Assembly: GCF_036010505.1 (NCBI RefSeq) | Contig: NZ_CP108569.1 | Coordinates: forward strand, 6,005,001-6,069,000 | Direction: 5' to 3' | DNA: 64,000 nucleotides | Origin: Streptomyces sp. NBC_01197 | Lineage (GTDB): Bacteria > Actinomycetota > Actinomycetes > Streptomycetales > Streptomycetaceae | In this document: positions 21,960-31,590 of the stretch, one piece after another | How the letters are laid out: each line of letters starts with the position of its first letter | Numbering within the stretch: the first letter of the stretch is position 1 | Notes under the pieces: generated by a model | The model's database searches: none | What the model saw: the letters and a program-made list of their open reading frames with translations, nothing else | Told to the model about the DNA's origin: nothing | Position numbers and translations under genes: made by a program

Positions 21960-22958
21960 CTAGACCGCGGTGAGCGCCGTGTCCTCCGACTGTGCGGGGA
22001 TCGCCGCATCGGCCGTCGGCCGCTCGCGGAGCGAGAACAGCACCCGCAGCACACCGATCCACACCAGCGACGCGCCGAACATGTGCAGCCCGACCAGGAT
22101 CTCGGGGGTGTGGGTGAAGTACTGGACATAACCGATGACGCCCTGGCCCATCAGGATCAGGAAGAGGTCACGGGCCCGGTGCAGCGGCCCGGTGGGCGCG
22201 TCCACCGCCTTCAGCACGAACCAGAGCGCCGCGGTGAGCGCCACCACGACCCAGGCGAAGTCGGCGTGCAGCTGCGCGATCATCGCCCAGTCGACCGGGA
22301 TGCGCTCCACCTCGCTGGTGTCGCCCGCGTGCCGGCCCGCTCCCGAGACGACCGTACCGACCGCGATCAGCCCGGCCGACGCCACGACGAGCAGCCAGGT
22401 CAGCTGGACGACCGCCTTGCCCACCAGGGGGCGCGGCGCGCCGTCGCCCTCGCGGACGCGCTGCCAGGTCAGTACGGCGACCGTGAGCAGCGCGGTGGCC
22501 AGCAGGAAGTGCAGAGCCACGGTGTACGGGTTCAGGCCCACCAGCACCACGATGCCGCCCAGCACGGCGTTGCCCATGACCACCCAGAACTGGGCCCAGC
22601 CGAGCCGGGTCACCGAGCGCCGCCACGGCTTCTCCGAGCGGGCGGCGATGATCGTCCAGCCGACTGCCGCGCACAGGACGTACGTCAGCATCCGGTTGGA
22701 GAACTCGATCGCGCCGTGGACGCCCATCGCGCTGGTCGTGGTGAGGCTCTGGTCCGTGCACGTGGGCCAGGTGGGGCAGCCGAGGCCGGAACCGGTGAGC
22801 CGCACTGCCCCGCCGGCGACGATGATGATCACAGCCAGCACGACGGCCGAGAGCGCCGCGCGCTGGACGGTCCGGGGGCCCGGCGTCCAGCGGTCGGCGA
22901 TGAAGGCGAGCGGATTGCGCACGGCGCCAACGGCTTCGGCGCGGGTCAGTTTCGGCAC
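21960..22958 (-). CDS. ctaA: Heme A synthase (COX15/CtaA)
   Basis: 332 residues with about eight membrane spans. The Cys pair in LGCPTWPTC after the first span and the conserved His-bearing spans (HGAIEFSNRM, VALHFLLA, LHADFAWVV, VGLHMFGAS) match CtaA. It oxidises heme O, made by CtaB, to heme A. The C-terminus is convergent with the amidohydrolase gene only 25 bases away. Confidence 0.95.
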   Translation of the reverse strand: MPKLTRAEAVGAVRNPLAFIADRWTPGPRTVQRAALSAVVLAVIIIVAGGAVRLTGSGLGCPTWPTCTDQSLTTTSAMGVHGAIEFSNRMLTYVLCAAVGWTIIAARSEKPWRRSVTRLGWAQFWVVMGNAVLGGIVVLVGLNPYTVALHFLLATALLTVAVLTWQRVREGDGAPRPLVGKAVVQLTWLLVVASAGLIAVGTVVSGAGRHAGDTSEVERIPVDWAMIAQLHADFAWVVVALTAALWFVLKAVDAPTGPLHRARDLFLILMGQGVIGYVQYFTHTPEILVGLHMFGASLVWIGVLRVLFSLRERPTADAAIPAQSEDTALTAV

Positions 22959-23003
22959 GGGGACATCGTAGGCCGGGCGCTTGTGCGTACTTTCACGAGG
23001 GGG

Positions 23004-23039
23004 CGCTTTCTACTCCCGTCGCGCTTTCTACTCCCATCG
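23004..23039 (-). repeat. 18-bp tandem duplication over the permease stop codon
   Basis: Two copies of an 18-bp unit (23004-23021 and 23022-23039) differ at one base. Each contains an in-frame TAG on the minus strand, so the exporter permease has two stop codons six codons apart in the same frame. Confidence 0.85.
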
Positions 23040-23795
23040 GAAGTACCGGGCGGCCGCGCCGAGCCCGAGCACCGCCCACACCGCGACGATCCCTAGATCG
23101 CCCCACGGCATCGAGGCGCCGTGCTGCAGGACGTCCCGCAGGCCGTCCGAGAGTGCCGAGACCGGCAGCAGTTCCAGTACCGACCTGACGCCGCCGGGGA
23201 ACTTGTCAAGCGGCACGATCACCCCGCCGCCGACCAGCAGCAGCAGGAAGACCAGGTTGGCCGCGGCCAGCGTGGCCTCCGCCTTGAGCGTCCCCGCCAT
23301 CAGCAGGCCCAGGCCGGAGAAAGCGGCCGTACCGAGGACGAGCAGTAGCAGGACGGCGAACGGGTTGCCCTGCGGCGACCAGTCGAGCAGCAGCGCGATC
23401 ACGGTCAGCAGGACGATCTGCAGAACCTCGGTGACGATAACGGCCAGGGTCTTGGCGGTCATCAGCGCCCAGCGGGGGAGCGGTGAGGCACCGAGCCGCT
23501 TGAGCACCCCGTACCGGCGCTCGAAACCGGTCGCGATGGCCTGCCCGGTGAAGGCCGTGGACATCACGGCGAGCGCCAGAATGCCCGGGGCCAGGAAGTC
23601 CACCGACTTGCCCGCTCCGGTGTCGACGATGTCGACCGCGGAGAAGAGGACCAGCAGCAGCGACGGGATGATCACGGTCAGCAGCAGCTGCTCACCGTTG
23701 CGCAGCAGCATCTTCGTCTCGAAGGCGGTCTGCGCGGCGATCATGCGGGACAGCGGGGCCGCCCCCGGCTGCGGGGTGTACGTACCGGCGCTCAT
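23028..23795 (-). CDS. ABC-2 type exporter permease
   Basis: 255 residues with six predicted spans. The sequence ERRYGVLKRLGASPLPRW after the second span and LLPVSALSDGLRDVLQHG near the end follow the ABC-2 (DrrB-like) family. It pairs with the ATPase upstream, whose stop overlaps this ATG (ATGA). Substrate unknown. The gene often sits next to suf genes in streptomycetes, which does not by itself define a role. Confidence 0.9.
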   Translation of the reverse strand: MSAGTYTPQPGAAPLSRMIAAQTAFETKMLLRNGEQLLLTVIIPSLLLVLFSAVDIVDTGAGKSVDFLAPGILALAVMSTAFTGQAIATGFERRYGVLKRLGASPLPRWALMTAKTLAVIVTEVLQIVLLTVIALLLDWSPQGNPFAVLLLLVLGTAAFSGLGLLMAGTLKAEATLAAANLVFLLLLVGGGVIVPLDKFPGGVRSVLELLPVSALSDGLRDVLQHGASMPWGDLGIVAVWAVLGLGAAARYFRWE

Positions 23796-24718
23796 GCGCG
23801 CAGCTCCTTGCCGGTCAGTTCCAGGAAGACGTCTTCGAGGGTGTGCCGCTCGACCGAGATACGGTCCGGCAGCACACCGTGCTGGGCGCACCACGAGGTG
23901 ACGGTGGCGAGCAGCTGGGGGTCGACCGTACCGGTGATCCGGTAGCTGCCCGGGGTCAGCTCGGTGGCCGCCGAGCCGTCCGGGAGCGCCTTCAGCAGTG
24001 AGCCGACGTCGAGCCCGGGCCGTCCGCCGAAGCGCAGGGTGTTCTCGGCGCCGCCGCGGCAGAGCTCCTCGGGGGTTCCGTGCGCGACGGCCCGGCCCGC
24101 GTCGATGATCGCCACCTCGTCGGCGAGCTGCTCGGCCTCGTCCATGAAGTGGGTGGTGAGCACCGTCGTCACCCCGGCCGCGCGCAGCTCCCGTACGAGA
24201 TCCCAGGTGGACCTGCGGGCCTGCGGGTCGAGGCCGGCGGTCGGCTCGTCCAGGAAGACCAGCTCGGGGCGGCCCACGACGGCCATCGCGAGGGCCAGCC
24301 GCTGCTGCTGTCCGCCGGAGAGTCTGCGGTACGTCGTGCGGCCGCAGCTCTCCAGGCCGAGCCGCTCGATGAGCGAGCCGACATCGAGGGGGTGCGCGTG
24401 CAGTTTCGCCATGTGGCGGAGCATCTCGTCGGCGCGGGCGCCGGAGTAGACGCCGCCGGACTGGAGCATCACCCCGATCCGCGGACGCAGCCGGGCCGCG
24501 TCGGCCACCGGGTCGAGGCCCAGGACCCGGACGGTGCCGGCGTCGGCGCGGCGGTAGCCCTCGCAGGTCTCGACGGTGGTGGTCTTGCCTGCGCCGTTGG
24601 GCCCGAGTACTGCGGTGACGGTGCCCGCGCCGACCGTGAGGTCCAGGCCGTCCACAGCGGTCTTGGCGCCGTACCGCTTGACGAGGCCGCGGACCTCAAC
24701 GGCGGGATCTGTACTCAT
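23792..24718 (-). CDS. ABC exporter ATP-binding protein
   Basis: 308 residues. Walker A GPNGAGKTTTVETCEG, signature RRLSGGQQQRLALAMA and Walker B LVFLDEPTAGLDP are intact. The C-terminal extension resembles the drug-exporter DrrA group. I chose ATG 24718 (MSTDPAVEV) although the frame is open to 24847. TAGACT ends seven bases before this ATG on the minus strand and there is no Shine-Dalgarno sequence, so the message is probably leaderless. It diverges from sufR. Confidence 0.93.
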   Translation of the reverse strand: MSTDPAVEVRGLVKRYGAKTAVDGLDLTVGAGTVTAVLGPNGAGKTTTVETCEGYRRADAGTVRVLGLDPVADAARLRPRIGVMLQSGGVYSGARADEMLRHMAKLHAHPLDVGSLIERLGLESCGRTTYRRLSGGQQQRLALAMAVVGRPELVFLDEPTAGLDPQARRSTWDLVRELRAAGVTTVLTTHFMDEAEQLADEVAIIDAGRAVAHGTPEELCRGGAENTLRFGGRPGLDVGSLLKALPDGSAATELTPGSYRITGTVDPQLLATVTSWCAQHGVLPDRISVERHTLEDVFLELTGKELRA

Positions 24719-24870
24719 ACGGGGGAGTCTACGAAGCCGGCGGGGCGCGGCTCGTACAGGGGCCGGAGGCCATGGGGGAACAGGCATCCGGCCCTGTTTA
24801 GGTAGCCCTAAGTGATCGAGGCCACCGATTGAGTCCCCGATCTTCACTTGTCGCGCGCCGGGGAATTACG

Positions 24871-24884
24871 CAACAATGGCGTTG
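24871..24884 (+). promoter_or_regulatory. SufR operator, CAAC-N6-GTTG
   Basis: CAACAATGGCGTTG is a perfect CAAC-N6-GTTG palindrome whose last base is the first base of the sufR GTG start. From memory, a 14-bp CAAC-N6-GTTG element is the reported SufR binding site in Streptomyces avermitilis. AACAAT inside it is placed like a -10 element six bases before the start, so binding would block a leaderless promoter. Confidence 0.8.
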
Positions 24885-25621
24885 TGAAAAACGTCGGCGA
24901 GGCCCCAGTCGGTGAGACTGGGCAGGAGGAACTCGCGACCGGTGAGCGGTCCACCCGCAACCGGGTCGCGCGCTCCATCCTGGACCACGGCCCGTCCACG
25001 GTCACCGAGCTCGCGGGACGTCTGGGGCTCACCCCGGCGGCGGTCCGCCGCCATCTCGACGCCTTGGTCACCGACGATGTGGTCGCCCCCCGCGAGCAGC
25101 GGGTGTACGGCGCCAGGACCCGGGGCCGTCCCGCCAAGGTCTTCGCGCTCACCGACTGCGGCCGCGACGCCTTCGACCAGTCCTACGACCAGCTCGCCGC
25201 CGACGCCCTGCGCTGGATCGCCCGGCGCTCCGGTGACGACGAGGTCATGGCGTTCGCCCGCGACCGGATCGAGACCCAGGCGGAGGCCTACCGCGAGGCC
25301 ATCGACGCCGCGGCGCCGGAGCAGCGCGCCGAAGCTCTGGCCAAGGCTTTGACCGCCGACGGGTACGCTGCTACGGCGCGTAACGCCCCGGTCGGCGAGC
25401 AGCTCTGCCAGCACCACTGCCCGGTGGCTCATGTCGCCGAGCAGTTCCCGCAGCTGTGCGAGGCGGAGACCGAGGTCTTCTCCCGCCTGCTCGGGACCCA
25501 TGTGCAGCGTCTGGCCACCATCGCCCACGGTGACGGTGTGTGCACGACGTTCATTCCCAAGATCACCCATCAGACCACCGATTCAGCATCCGCCAGCACG
25601 GCCGGGAGGAACCCCGCATGA
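24884..25621 (+). CDS. sufR: Iron-sulfur cluster-sensing repressor SufR
   Basis: 245 residues. The N-terminal winged helix ([25 protein letters not shown]) is ArsR/DeoR-like. The C-terminal half carries C175-x3-C179-x12-C192, the same spacing as the three Cys that hold a [4Fe-4S] cluster in streptomycete SufR; C220 is additional. Holo-SufR represses the suf operon and releases it when clusters are lost. GTG 24884 was chosen because the operator overlaps it; a frame extension to TTG 24848 has no support. The stop overlaps the sufB ATG. Confidence 0.95.
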   Translation: MKNVGEAPVGETGQEELATGERSTRNRVARSILDHGPSTVTELAGRLGLTPAAVRRHLDALVTDDVVAPREQRVYGARTRGRPAKVFALTDCGRDAFDQSYDQLAADALRWIARRSGDDEVMAFARDRIETQAEAYREAIDAAAPEQRAEALAKALTADGYAATARNAPVGEQLCQHHCPVAHVAEQFPQLCEAETEVFSRLLGTHVQRLATIAHGDGVCTTFIPKITHQTTDSASASTAGRNPA

Positions 25622-27039
25622 CTCTCCCCACGGAGACTGCCCACCCCGAACTCGAGGGCCTGGGTACGTACGAATTCGGCTGGGCCGACTCCGACGTGGC
25701 AGGCGCCGCGGCCAAGCGCGGCCTGTCCGAAGCTGTCGTCCGCGACATCTCGGCGAAGAAGAACGAGCCCGAGTGGATGCTGAAGCTGCGTCTCAAGGGC
25801 CTCAAGCTCTTCGGTAAGAAGCCCATGCCGAGCTGGGGCTCCGACCTGTCGGGCATCGACTTCGAGAACATCAAGTACTTCGTGCGGTCCACCGAGAAGC
25901 AGGCCGAGTCCTGGGAGGACCTGCCGGAGGACATCAAGAAGACGTACGACAAGCTCGGCATCCCGGAGGCGGAGAAGCAGCGCCTCGTCGCGGGTGTCGC
26001 CGCCCAGTACGAGTCCGAGGTCGTCTACCACCAGATCAACGAGGAGCTGGAGGCGCAGGGTGTCATCTTCATGGACACCGACACCGCGCTGAAGGAGCAC
26101 CCGGAGCTCTTCCAGGAGTACTTCGGCACCGTGATCCCGGTCGGCGACAACAAGTTCGCCTCGCTGAACTCGGCCGTGTGGTCCGGCGGTTCGTTCATCT
26201 ACGTGCCGAAGGGCGTGCACGTCGAGATCCCGCTGCAGGCCTACTTCCGTATCAACACGGAGAACATGGGCCAGTTCGAGCGGACGCTGATCATCGTCGA
26301 CGAGGACGCCTACGTCCACTACGTCGAGGGCTGCACCGCCCCGATCTACTCCTCCGACTCGCTGCACAGCGCCGTCGTAGAGATCATCGTGAAGAAGGGC
26401 GGCCGCTGCCGCTACACGACGATCCAGAACTGGTCGAACAACGTCTACAACCTCGTCACCAAGCGTGCCGTGGCGTACGAGGGCGCGACCATGGAGTGGG
26501 TCGACGGCAACATCGGCTCCAAGGTGACCATGAAGTACCCGGCCGTCTACCTGATGGGCGAGCACGCCAAGGGCGAGACGCTGTCGATCGCCTTCGCGGG
26601 CGAGGGCCAGCACCAGGACGCCGGCGCCAAGATGGTCCACATGGCCCCGAACACCTCCTCCAACATCGTCTCCAAGTCGGTGGCGCGAGGCGGCGGCCGC
26701 ACCTCCTACCGCGGTCTGATCGAGATCGGCGAGGGCGCCGAGGGCTCCAAGTCCAACGTCCTGTGCGACGCCCTGCTCGTCGACACGGTCTCCCGCTCGG
26801 ACACCTATCCCTATGTGGATGTCCGCGAGGACGACGTGTCCATGGGCCACGAGGCGACCGTCTCCAAGGTCTCCGACGACCAGCTCTTCTACCTGATGAG
26901 CCGCGGTATGACGGAGTTCGAGGCGATGGCCATGATCGTGCGCGGTTTCGTCGAGCCGATCGCCAAGGAGCTCCCCATGGAGTACGCCCTGGAGCTCAAC
27001 CGGCTGATCGAGCTGCAGATGGAGGGTTCAGTCGGCTAG
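25618..27039 (+). CDS. sufB: Fe-S cluster assembly scaffold SufB
   Basis: 473 residues. SufB forms the SufBC2D scaffold on which clusters are built. Recognised by [21 protein letters not shown], the beta-helix core with [19 protein letters not shown], and the C-terminal [24 protein letters not shown] lies seven bases before ATG 25618, which overlaps the sufR stop (ATGA). 74 bases without a gene separate it from sufD. Confidence 0.97.
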   Translation: MTLPTETAHPELEGLGTYEFGWADSDVAGAAAKRGLSEAVVRDISAKKNEPEWMLKLRLKGLKLFGKKPMPSWGSDLSGIDFENIKYFVRSTEKQAESWEDLPEDIKKTYDKLGIPEAEKQRLVAGVAAQYESEVVYHQINEELEAQGVIFMDTDTALKEHPELFQEYFGTVIPVGDNKFASLNSAVWSGGSFIYVPKGVHVEIPLQAYFRINTENMGQFERTLIIVDEDAYVHYVEGCTAPIYSSDSLHSAVVEIIVKKGGRCRYTTIQNWSNNVYNLVTKRAVAYEGATMEWVDGNIGSKVTMKYPAVYLMGEHAKGETLSIAFAGEGQHQDAGAKMVHMAPNTSSNIVSKSVARGGGRTSYRGLIEIGEGAEGSKSNVLCDALLVDTVSRSDTYPYVDVREDDVSMGHEATVSKVSDDQLFYLMSRGMTEFEAMAMIVRGFVEPIAKELPMEYALELNRLIELQMEGSVG

Positions 27040-27113
27040 CAGCTGCCTGGCAGCCGCCCCGCCCCCTCGCCCGACCCCGACGTATCCATCAGAAAGCGAG
27101 CACGACGACAGCC

Positions 27114-28295
27114 ATGGCTGAGGCTCAAATTATTCCAGCAGGTTCCACCACTGCCGGGTCCATCGCGGTGGCTGCCGAGTCCACCGTCGCCACCCGTGTG
27201 AGTGCACCGCCGTCCTTCGACGTCGCGGACTTCCCGGTCCCGCACGGCCGTGAGGAGGAGTGGCGGTTCACTCCGCTGGAGCGGCTCAAGGGGCTGCACG
27301 ACGGCACCGCCGTGGCGACCGGCGCCGGCGTCGAGGTCGAGGTGTCCGCGCCCGACGGCGTCCACGTCGAGACCGTCGGCCGTGACGACGCCCGCATCGG
27401 CCGGGCCGGCACCCCGGTGGACCGGGTCGCCGCCCAGGCGTACTCCTCCTTCGAGAAGGCCTCGGTCGTCTCGGTACCCAAGGAGACCGTGCTCAGCGAG
27501 CCGATCCGGATCGCCGTACGCGGCGTCGGCGGCGTCGCCTACGGCCACCAGGTCATCGAGCTGGGCGCCTTCGCCGAAGCCCTCGTGGTCATCGACCACA
27601 CCGGCGACGCGGTGCTCGCCGCCAACGTCGACTACATCCTGGGCGACGGCGCGAAGCTGACCGTCGTCTCCGTCCAGGACTGGGAGCCCGGCGCCGTCCA
27701 CGTGGCGCAGCACAACGCGCTGGTGGGCAGGGACGCCTCACTCAAGTCGGTCGTGGTCACCTTCGGCGGCGACGTCGTGCGCCTCCACCCGCGTGTGCAG
27801 TACGCGGGACCCGGCGGCGACGCCGAGCTCCTCGGGCTCTACTTCACCGACCACGGCCAGCACCAGGAGCACCGCCTCCTCGTCGACCACAACGCGCCGC
27901 ACTGCAGGTCGAACGTGGCCTACAAGGGCGCGCTGCAGGGCCAGGACGCGCACGCCGTCTGGATCGGCGACGTCCTGATCAGAGCCGCCGCCGAGGGCAC
28001 CGACTCGTACGAGCTCAACCGCAACCTCGTCCTCACGGACGGCGCGCGGGTCGACTCGGTCCCGAACCTGGAGATCGAGACCGGCGAGATCGCCGGCGCG
28101 GGCCACGCTTCGGCCACCGGCCGCTTCGACGACTCGCAGCTCTTCTACCTGCAGTCGCGCGGGATCCCGGAGGCCGAGGCCCGCCGTCTGGTGGTCCGCG
28201 GCTTCTTCGCCGAGCTGGTCCAGCAGATCGGTCTGCCGGACGTCGAGGAGCGCCTGCTCGACAAGATCGACGCCGAGCTGCAGGCAGCCGTCTGA
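27114..28295 (+). CDS. sufD: Fe-S cluster assembly protein SufD
   Basis: 393 residues, paralogous to SufB. The beta-helix core and the C-terminal DDSQLFYLQSRGIPEAEARRLVVRG match SufD; HHRLLVDHNAPHCRSNVAYKG-type sequence near residue 260 holds the conserved His and Cys region. It partners SufB and SufC in the scaffold complex. ATG 27114 gives the usual start; a longer frame upstream is spurious. The stop shares one base with the next ATG. Confidence 0.95.
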   Translation: MAEAQIIPAGSTTAGSIAVAAESTVATRVSAPPSFDVADFPVPHGREEEWRFTPLERLKGLHDGTAVATGAGVEVEVSAPDGVHVETVGRDDARIGRAGTPVDRVAAQAYSSFEKASVVSVPKETVLSEPIRIAVRGVGGVAYGHQVIELGAFAEALVVIDHTGDAVLAANVDYILGDGAKLTVVSVQDWEPGAVHVAQHNALVGRDASLKSVVVTFGGDVVRLHPRVQYAGPGGDAELLGLYFTDHGQHQEHRLLVDHNAPHCRSNVAYKGALQGQDAHAVWIGDVLIRAAAEGTDSYELNRNLVLTDGARVDSVPNLEIETGEIAGAGHASATGRFDDSQLFYLQSRGIPEAEARRLVVRGFFAELVQQIGLPDVEERLLDKIDAELQAAV

Positions 28296-28615
28296 TGGCC
28301 GCCTTCGTCAGGGTCTGCGCACTGAGCGAGCTGGAGGACGACACCCCGAAGCGGGTGGAGATCGACGGCACGCCGGTGTCCGTGGTCCGCACGGAAGGGG
28401 AGGTGTTCGCGATCAACGACATCTGCTCGCACGCGAACGTCTCCCTCTCCGAGGGGGAGGTCGAGAACTGCACCATCGAGTGCTGGCTGCACGGTTCCAG
28501 CTTCGACCTCCGCACCGGCAAGCCGTCCGGCCTTCCCGCGACGCGCCCCGTCCCCGTTTACCCCGTAAAGATCGAAGGGGACGATGTGCTCGTCTCCGTA
28601 TCCCAGGAGTCCTGA
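28295..28615 (+). CDS. Rieske-type ferredoxin in the suf operon
   Basis: 106 residues, without signal peptide. Cluster ligands are seen in CSHANVSLSEG and CWLHGSSFD (C-x-H and C-x2-H). It resembles the small ferredoxin component of non-heme dioxygenases. Its place between sufD and sufC, coupled by a one-base overlap (TGATG), suggests it supplies or handles electrons for cluster assembly, or is a client protein. The arrangement is conserved in streptomycete suf operons. Confidence 0.92.
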   Translation: MAAFVRVCALSELEDDTPKRVEIDGTPVSVVRTEGEVFAINDICSHANVSLSEGEVENCTIECWLHGSSFDLRTGKPSGLPATRPVPVYPVKIEGDDVLVSVSQES

Positions 28616-28622
28616 GTCACCC

Positions 28623-29414
28623 ATGGCAACGCTTGAAATCCGCGACCTGCACGTCTCCGTCGAAACCGAGAACGGTACGAAGGAGATCCTCAAGGGCGTC
28701 GACCTGACCGTGAAGCAGGGCGAGACCCACGCCATCATGGGCCCGAACGGCTCCGGCAAGTCGACGCTGGCGTACTCCCTCGCGGGGCACCCCAAGTACA
28801 CGATCACCAGCGGCACCGTCACCCTCGACGGGGAGGACGTGCTGGAGATGACCGTCGACGAGCGGGCCCGCGCCGGCGTCTTCCTCGCCATGCAGTACCC
28901 GGTCGAGGTCCCCGGCGTCTCCGTCTCCAACTTCCTGCGTACGTCGGCCACCGCCATCCGCGGCGAGGCGCCGAAGCTCCGTACCTGGGTGAAGGAGGTC
29001 AAGACGGCCATGGAGACCCTCCAGATGGACCCGGCCTTCGCCGAGCGCAACGTCAACGAGGGCTTCTCCGGCGGTGAGAAGAAGCGCCACGAGATCCTCC
29101 AGCTGGAGCTGCTCAAGCCGAAGATCGCGATCCTCGACGAGACGGACTCCGGTCTGGACGTCGACGCGCTGCGCCAGGTCTCCGACGGCGTCAACCGCGT
29201 CCGTGAGGGCGGAGAGGTCGGCACCCTGCTGATCACCCACTACACGCGCATCCTGCGCTACATCAAGCCCGACTTCGTGCACGTCTTCGCGAACGGCCGG
29301 ATCGCCGAGTCCGGCGGCCCGGAGCTCGCCGACAAGCTGGAGAACGAGGGCTACGAGGCATACACGAAGGGTGCCCCCGTGAGCGGAGCGAACCCGGAGG
29401 AGGACGTCGCGTGA
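28623..29414 (+). CDS. sufC: Fe-S assembly ATPase SufC
   Basis: 263 residues, ABC-type ATPase. Walker A MGPNGSGKSTLAYSL, signature EGFSGGEKKRHEILQ and Walker B IAILDETDSGLDVDAL are intact, the last being the SufC form with D-E-T-D. It drives conformational change of the SufBCD scaffold. The stop overlaps the GTG of sufS. Confidence 0.97.
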   Translation: MATLEIRDLHVSVETENGTKEILKGVDLTVKQGETHAIMGPNGSGKSTLAYSLAGHPKYTITSGTVTLDGEDVLEMTVDERARAGVFLAMQYPVEVPGVSVSNFLRTSATAIRGEAPKLRTWVKEVKTAMETLQMDPAFAERNVNEGFSGGEKKRHEILQLELLKPKIAILDETDSGLDVDALRQVSDGVNRVREGGEVGTLLITHYTRILRYIKPDFVHVFANGRIAESGGPELADKLENEGYEAYTKGAPVSGANPEEDVA

Positions 29415-30667
29415 CACAGCTGCCGGGCCTCCTGGACACCGACGCGATCCGCAAGGACTTCCCCCTGCTGGATCGTGTGGTCCACGACGGGAAGAAGATC
29501 GTTTACCTGGACAACGCGGCGACCTCGCAGAAGCCGCGCCAGGTGATCGACGCGCTGAACGAGTACTACGAGCAGCACAACGCCAACGTCCACCGCGGCG
29601 TGCATGTGCTCGCGGAGGAGGCCACGGCGCTGTACGAGGGCGCCCGCGACAAGGTCGCCGCCTTCATCAACGCACCGAGCCGCGACGAGGTGATCTTCAC
29701 CAAGAACGCCTCCGAGTCGCTCAACCTCGTGGCCAACATGCTCGGCTGGGCCGACGAGCCGTACCGCGTCGACCACGAGACCGAGATCGTCATCACGGAG
29801 ATGGAGCACCACTCCAACATCGTGCCGTGGCAGCTGCTCTCGCAGCGCACCGGCGCGAAGCTGAAGTGGTTCGCCCTCACCGACGACGGCCGCCTCGACC
29901 TGTCCAACGTCGAGGAGATCATCACCGAGAAGACGAAGATCGTCTCCTTCACGCTGGTCTCCAACCTGATGGGCACGGTCAACCCGGTCGAGGCGATCAT
30001 CCGGCGCGCCCAGGAGGTCGGTGCGCTCGTCTGCATCGACGCCTCCCAGGCCGCACCGCACATGGTGCTCGACGTGCAGGCGCTGCAGGCCGACTTCGTG
30101 GCCTTCACCGGCCACAAGATGGTCGGCCCGACCGGGATCGGCGTCCTCTGGGGCCGTCAGGAGCTCCTTGAGGACCTCCCGCCGTTCCTCGGTGGGGGCG
30201 AGATGATCGAGACAGTGTCGATGCACTCCTCGACCTATGCCCCCGCGCCGCACAAGTTCGAGGCCGGTACGCCCCCGATCGCCCAGGCCGTCGGCCTCGG
30301 AGCGGCCGTGGACTACCTCTCGTCGATCGGCATGGACAAGATCGCCGCGCATGAGCACGCGCTCACCGAGTACGCCATGAAGCGGCTCGGTGAAATCCCG
30401 GACCTGCGGTTCATCGGACCGGCCACGGCCCTGGACCGCGGCGCGACGATCTCCTTCACGCTCGGCGACATCCACCCGCACGACGTGGGCCAGGTCCTCG
30501 ACGAACAGGGCATCGCGGTCCGGGTCGGCCACCACTGCGCACGGCCGGTCTGCCTGCGGTACGGAATTCCTGCGACCACGCGGGCGTCGTTCTATCTGTA
30601 CTCCACGCCCGAGGAGGTCGACGCGCTCGCGGACGGGCTGGAGCACGTACGGAACTTCTTCGGGTAG
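29411..30667 (+). CDS. sufS: Cysteine desulfurase SufS
   Basis: 418 residues, type II group I desulfurase. YLDNAATSQKPRQVIDAL at the start, the PLP Lys in FTGHKMVGPTGIGVLWG and the catalytic Cys in HHCARPVCLRYG are clear. It takes sulfur from cysteine as a persulfide and passes it to SufU. Starts with GTG 29411, overlapping the sufC stop. Confidence 0.97.
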   Translation: MTQLPGLLDTDAIRKDFPLLDRVVHDGKKIVYLDNAATSQKPRQVIDALNEYYEQHNANVHRGVHVLAEEATALYEGARDKVAAFINAPSRDEVIFTKNASESLNLVANMLGWADEPYRVDHETEIVITEMEHHSNIVPWQLLSQRTGAKLKWFALTDDGRLDLSNVEEIITEKTKIVSFTLVSNLMGTVNPVEAIIRRAQEVGALVCIDASQAAPHMVLDVQALQADFVAFTGHKMVGPTGIGVLWGRQELLEDLPPFLGGGEMIETVSMHSSTYAPAPHKFEAGTPPIAQAVGLGAAVDYLSSIGMDKIAAHEHALTEYAMKRLGEIPDLRFIGPATALDRGATISFTLGDIHPHDVGQVLDEQGIAVRVGHHCARPVCLRYGIPATTRASFYLYSTPEEVDALADGLEHVRNFFG

Positions 30668-30698
30668 ACGGACGAGGACATCGGGTAGGGACTGGGTC

Positions 30699-31154
30699 GT
30701 GAAGCTGGATTCGATGTACCAGGAAGTGATCCTGGATCACTACAAGCACCCGCACGGGCGCGGTCTCCGTGACGGCGACGCCGAGGTGCACCACGTCAAT
30801 CCGACGTGCGGTGACGAGATCACGCTGCGTGTGCGGTACGAGGGCGACCGCATCGCGGACGTCTCGTACGAGGGCCAGGGCTGCTCCATCAGCCAGGCCA
30901 GCGCGTCCGTGATGAACGAACTGCTGGTCGGCAAGGAGCTGGGCGACGCCCAGAAGATCCAGTCGACCTTCCTGGAGCTGATGCAGTCCAGGGGGCAGAT
31001 CGAGCCGGACGACGCGATGGAGGAGGTGCTGGAGGACGCCGTCGCGTTCGCCGGTGTCTCGAAGTACCCGGCGCGTGTCAAGTGCGCGCTGCTGAGCTGG
31101 ATGGCGTGGAAGGACGCGACGGCGCAGGCGCTGTCCGAAGGGAAGACCGCATGA
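30699..31154 (+). CDS. sufU: Sulfur acceptor/scaffold SufU
   Basis: 151 residues. The zinc-binding ligands of SufU are seen in NPTCGDE, EGQGCSISQASAS and RVKCALL. In Gram-positive bacteria SufU receives sulfur from SufS by a zinc-ligand swap. The start chosen is GTG 30699 (MKLDSMYQEVILDHY), in line with the family N-terminus; 31 bases separate it from sufS. Confidence 0.95.
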   Translation: MKLDSMYQEVILDHYKHPHGRGLRDGDAEVHHVNPTCGDEITLRVRYEGDRIADVSYEGQGCSISQASASVMNELLVGKELGDAQKIQSTFLELMQSRGQIEPDDAMEEVLEDAVAFAGVSKYPARVKCALLSWMAWKDATAQALSEGKTA

Positions 31155-31489
31155 GCGAGAACGAGACCGCCACGATGAAGCCGGCCTCCGAGGAGGAGGT
31201 CCGCGAGGCGCTGTACGACGTCGTCGACCCCGAGCTGGGGATCGACGTGGTCAACCTGGGCCTGATCTACGGCATCCACGTGGACGACGCCAACATCGCC
31301 ACGCTGGACATGACACTGACGTCCGCGGCCTGCCCGCTGACCGATGTCATCGAGGACCAGGCGAAGTCGGCCACCGAGGGCATCGTCAACGAGCTGAAGA
31401 TCAACTGGGTCTGGATGCCGCCGTGGGGCCCGGACAAGATCACTGACGACGGCCGCGAGCAGCTGCGCGCGCTCGGCTTCAACGTCTGA
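31151..31489 (+). CDS. sufT: SufT/MIP18-family (DUF59) protein
   Basis: 112 residues. VVDPELGIDVVNLGLIYGI and TLTSAACPLTDVIEDQ are the MIP18/PaaD/SufT signature, and a later WMPPWGPDKI is typical. The family helps mature Fe-S proteins under high demand. ATG 31151 overlaps the sufU stop (ATGA). It closes the suf operon, ahead of a strong terminator. Confidence 0.93.
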   Translation: MSENETATMKPASEEEVREALYDVVDPELGIDVVNLGLIYGIHVDDANIATLDMTLTSAACPLTDVIEDQAKSATEGIVNELKINWVWMPPWGPDKITDDGREQLRALGFNV

Positions 31490-31539
31490 CCCGTTCCGCC
31501 CGGCCGAGTCTCGGCCGCGTTTTCCGGCCGCGTGTCATC

Positions 31540-31578
31540 CAGTACGGCCCCGGTGCTCCGCGCACCGGGGCCGTACTG
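31540..31578. terminator. Terminator of the suf operon
   Basis: A perfect 17-bp stem (31540-31556 with 31562-31578) with loop TCCGC, 51 bases after the last suf gene. It also lies just past the stop of the convergent membrane protein gene at 31591, so it can serve both strands. Confidence 0.9.
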
Positions 31579-31590
31579 TGCTGTTCGGAG

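Noticed and set aside
24788..24815. TTAGG-N4-CCTAA as SufR site
   Set aside because: Short chance palindrome; the CAAC-N6-GTTG element nearer the start matches the known SufR operator instead.
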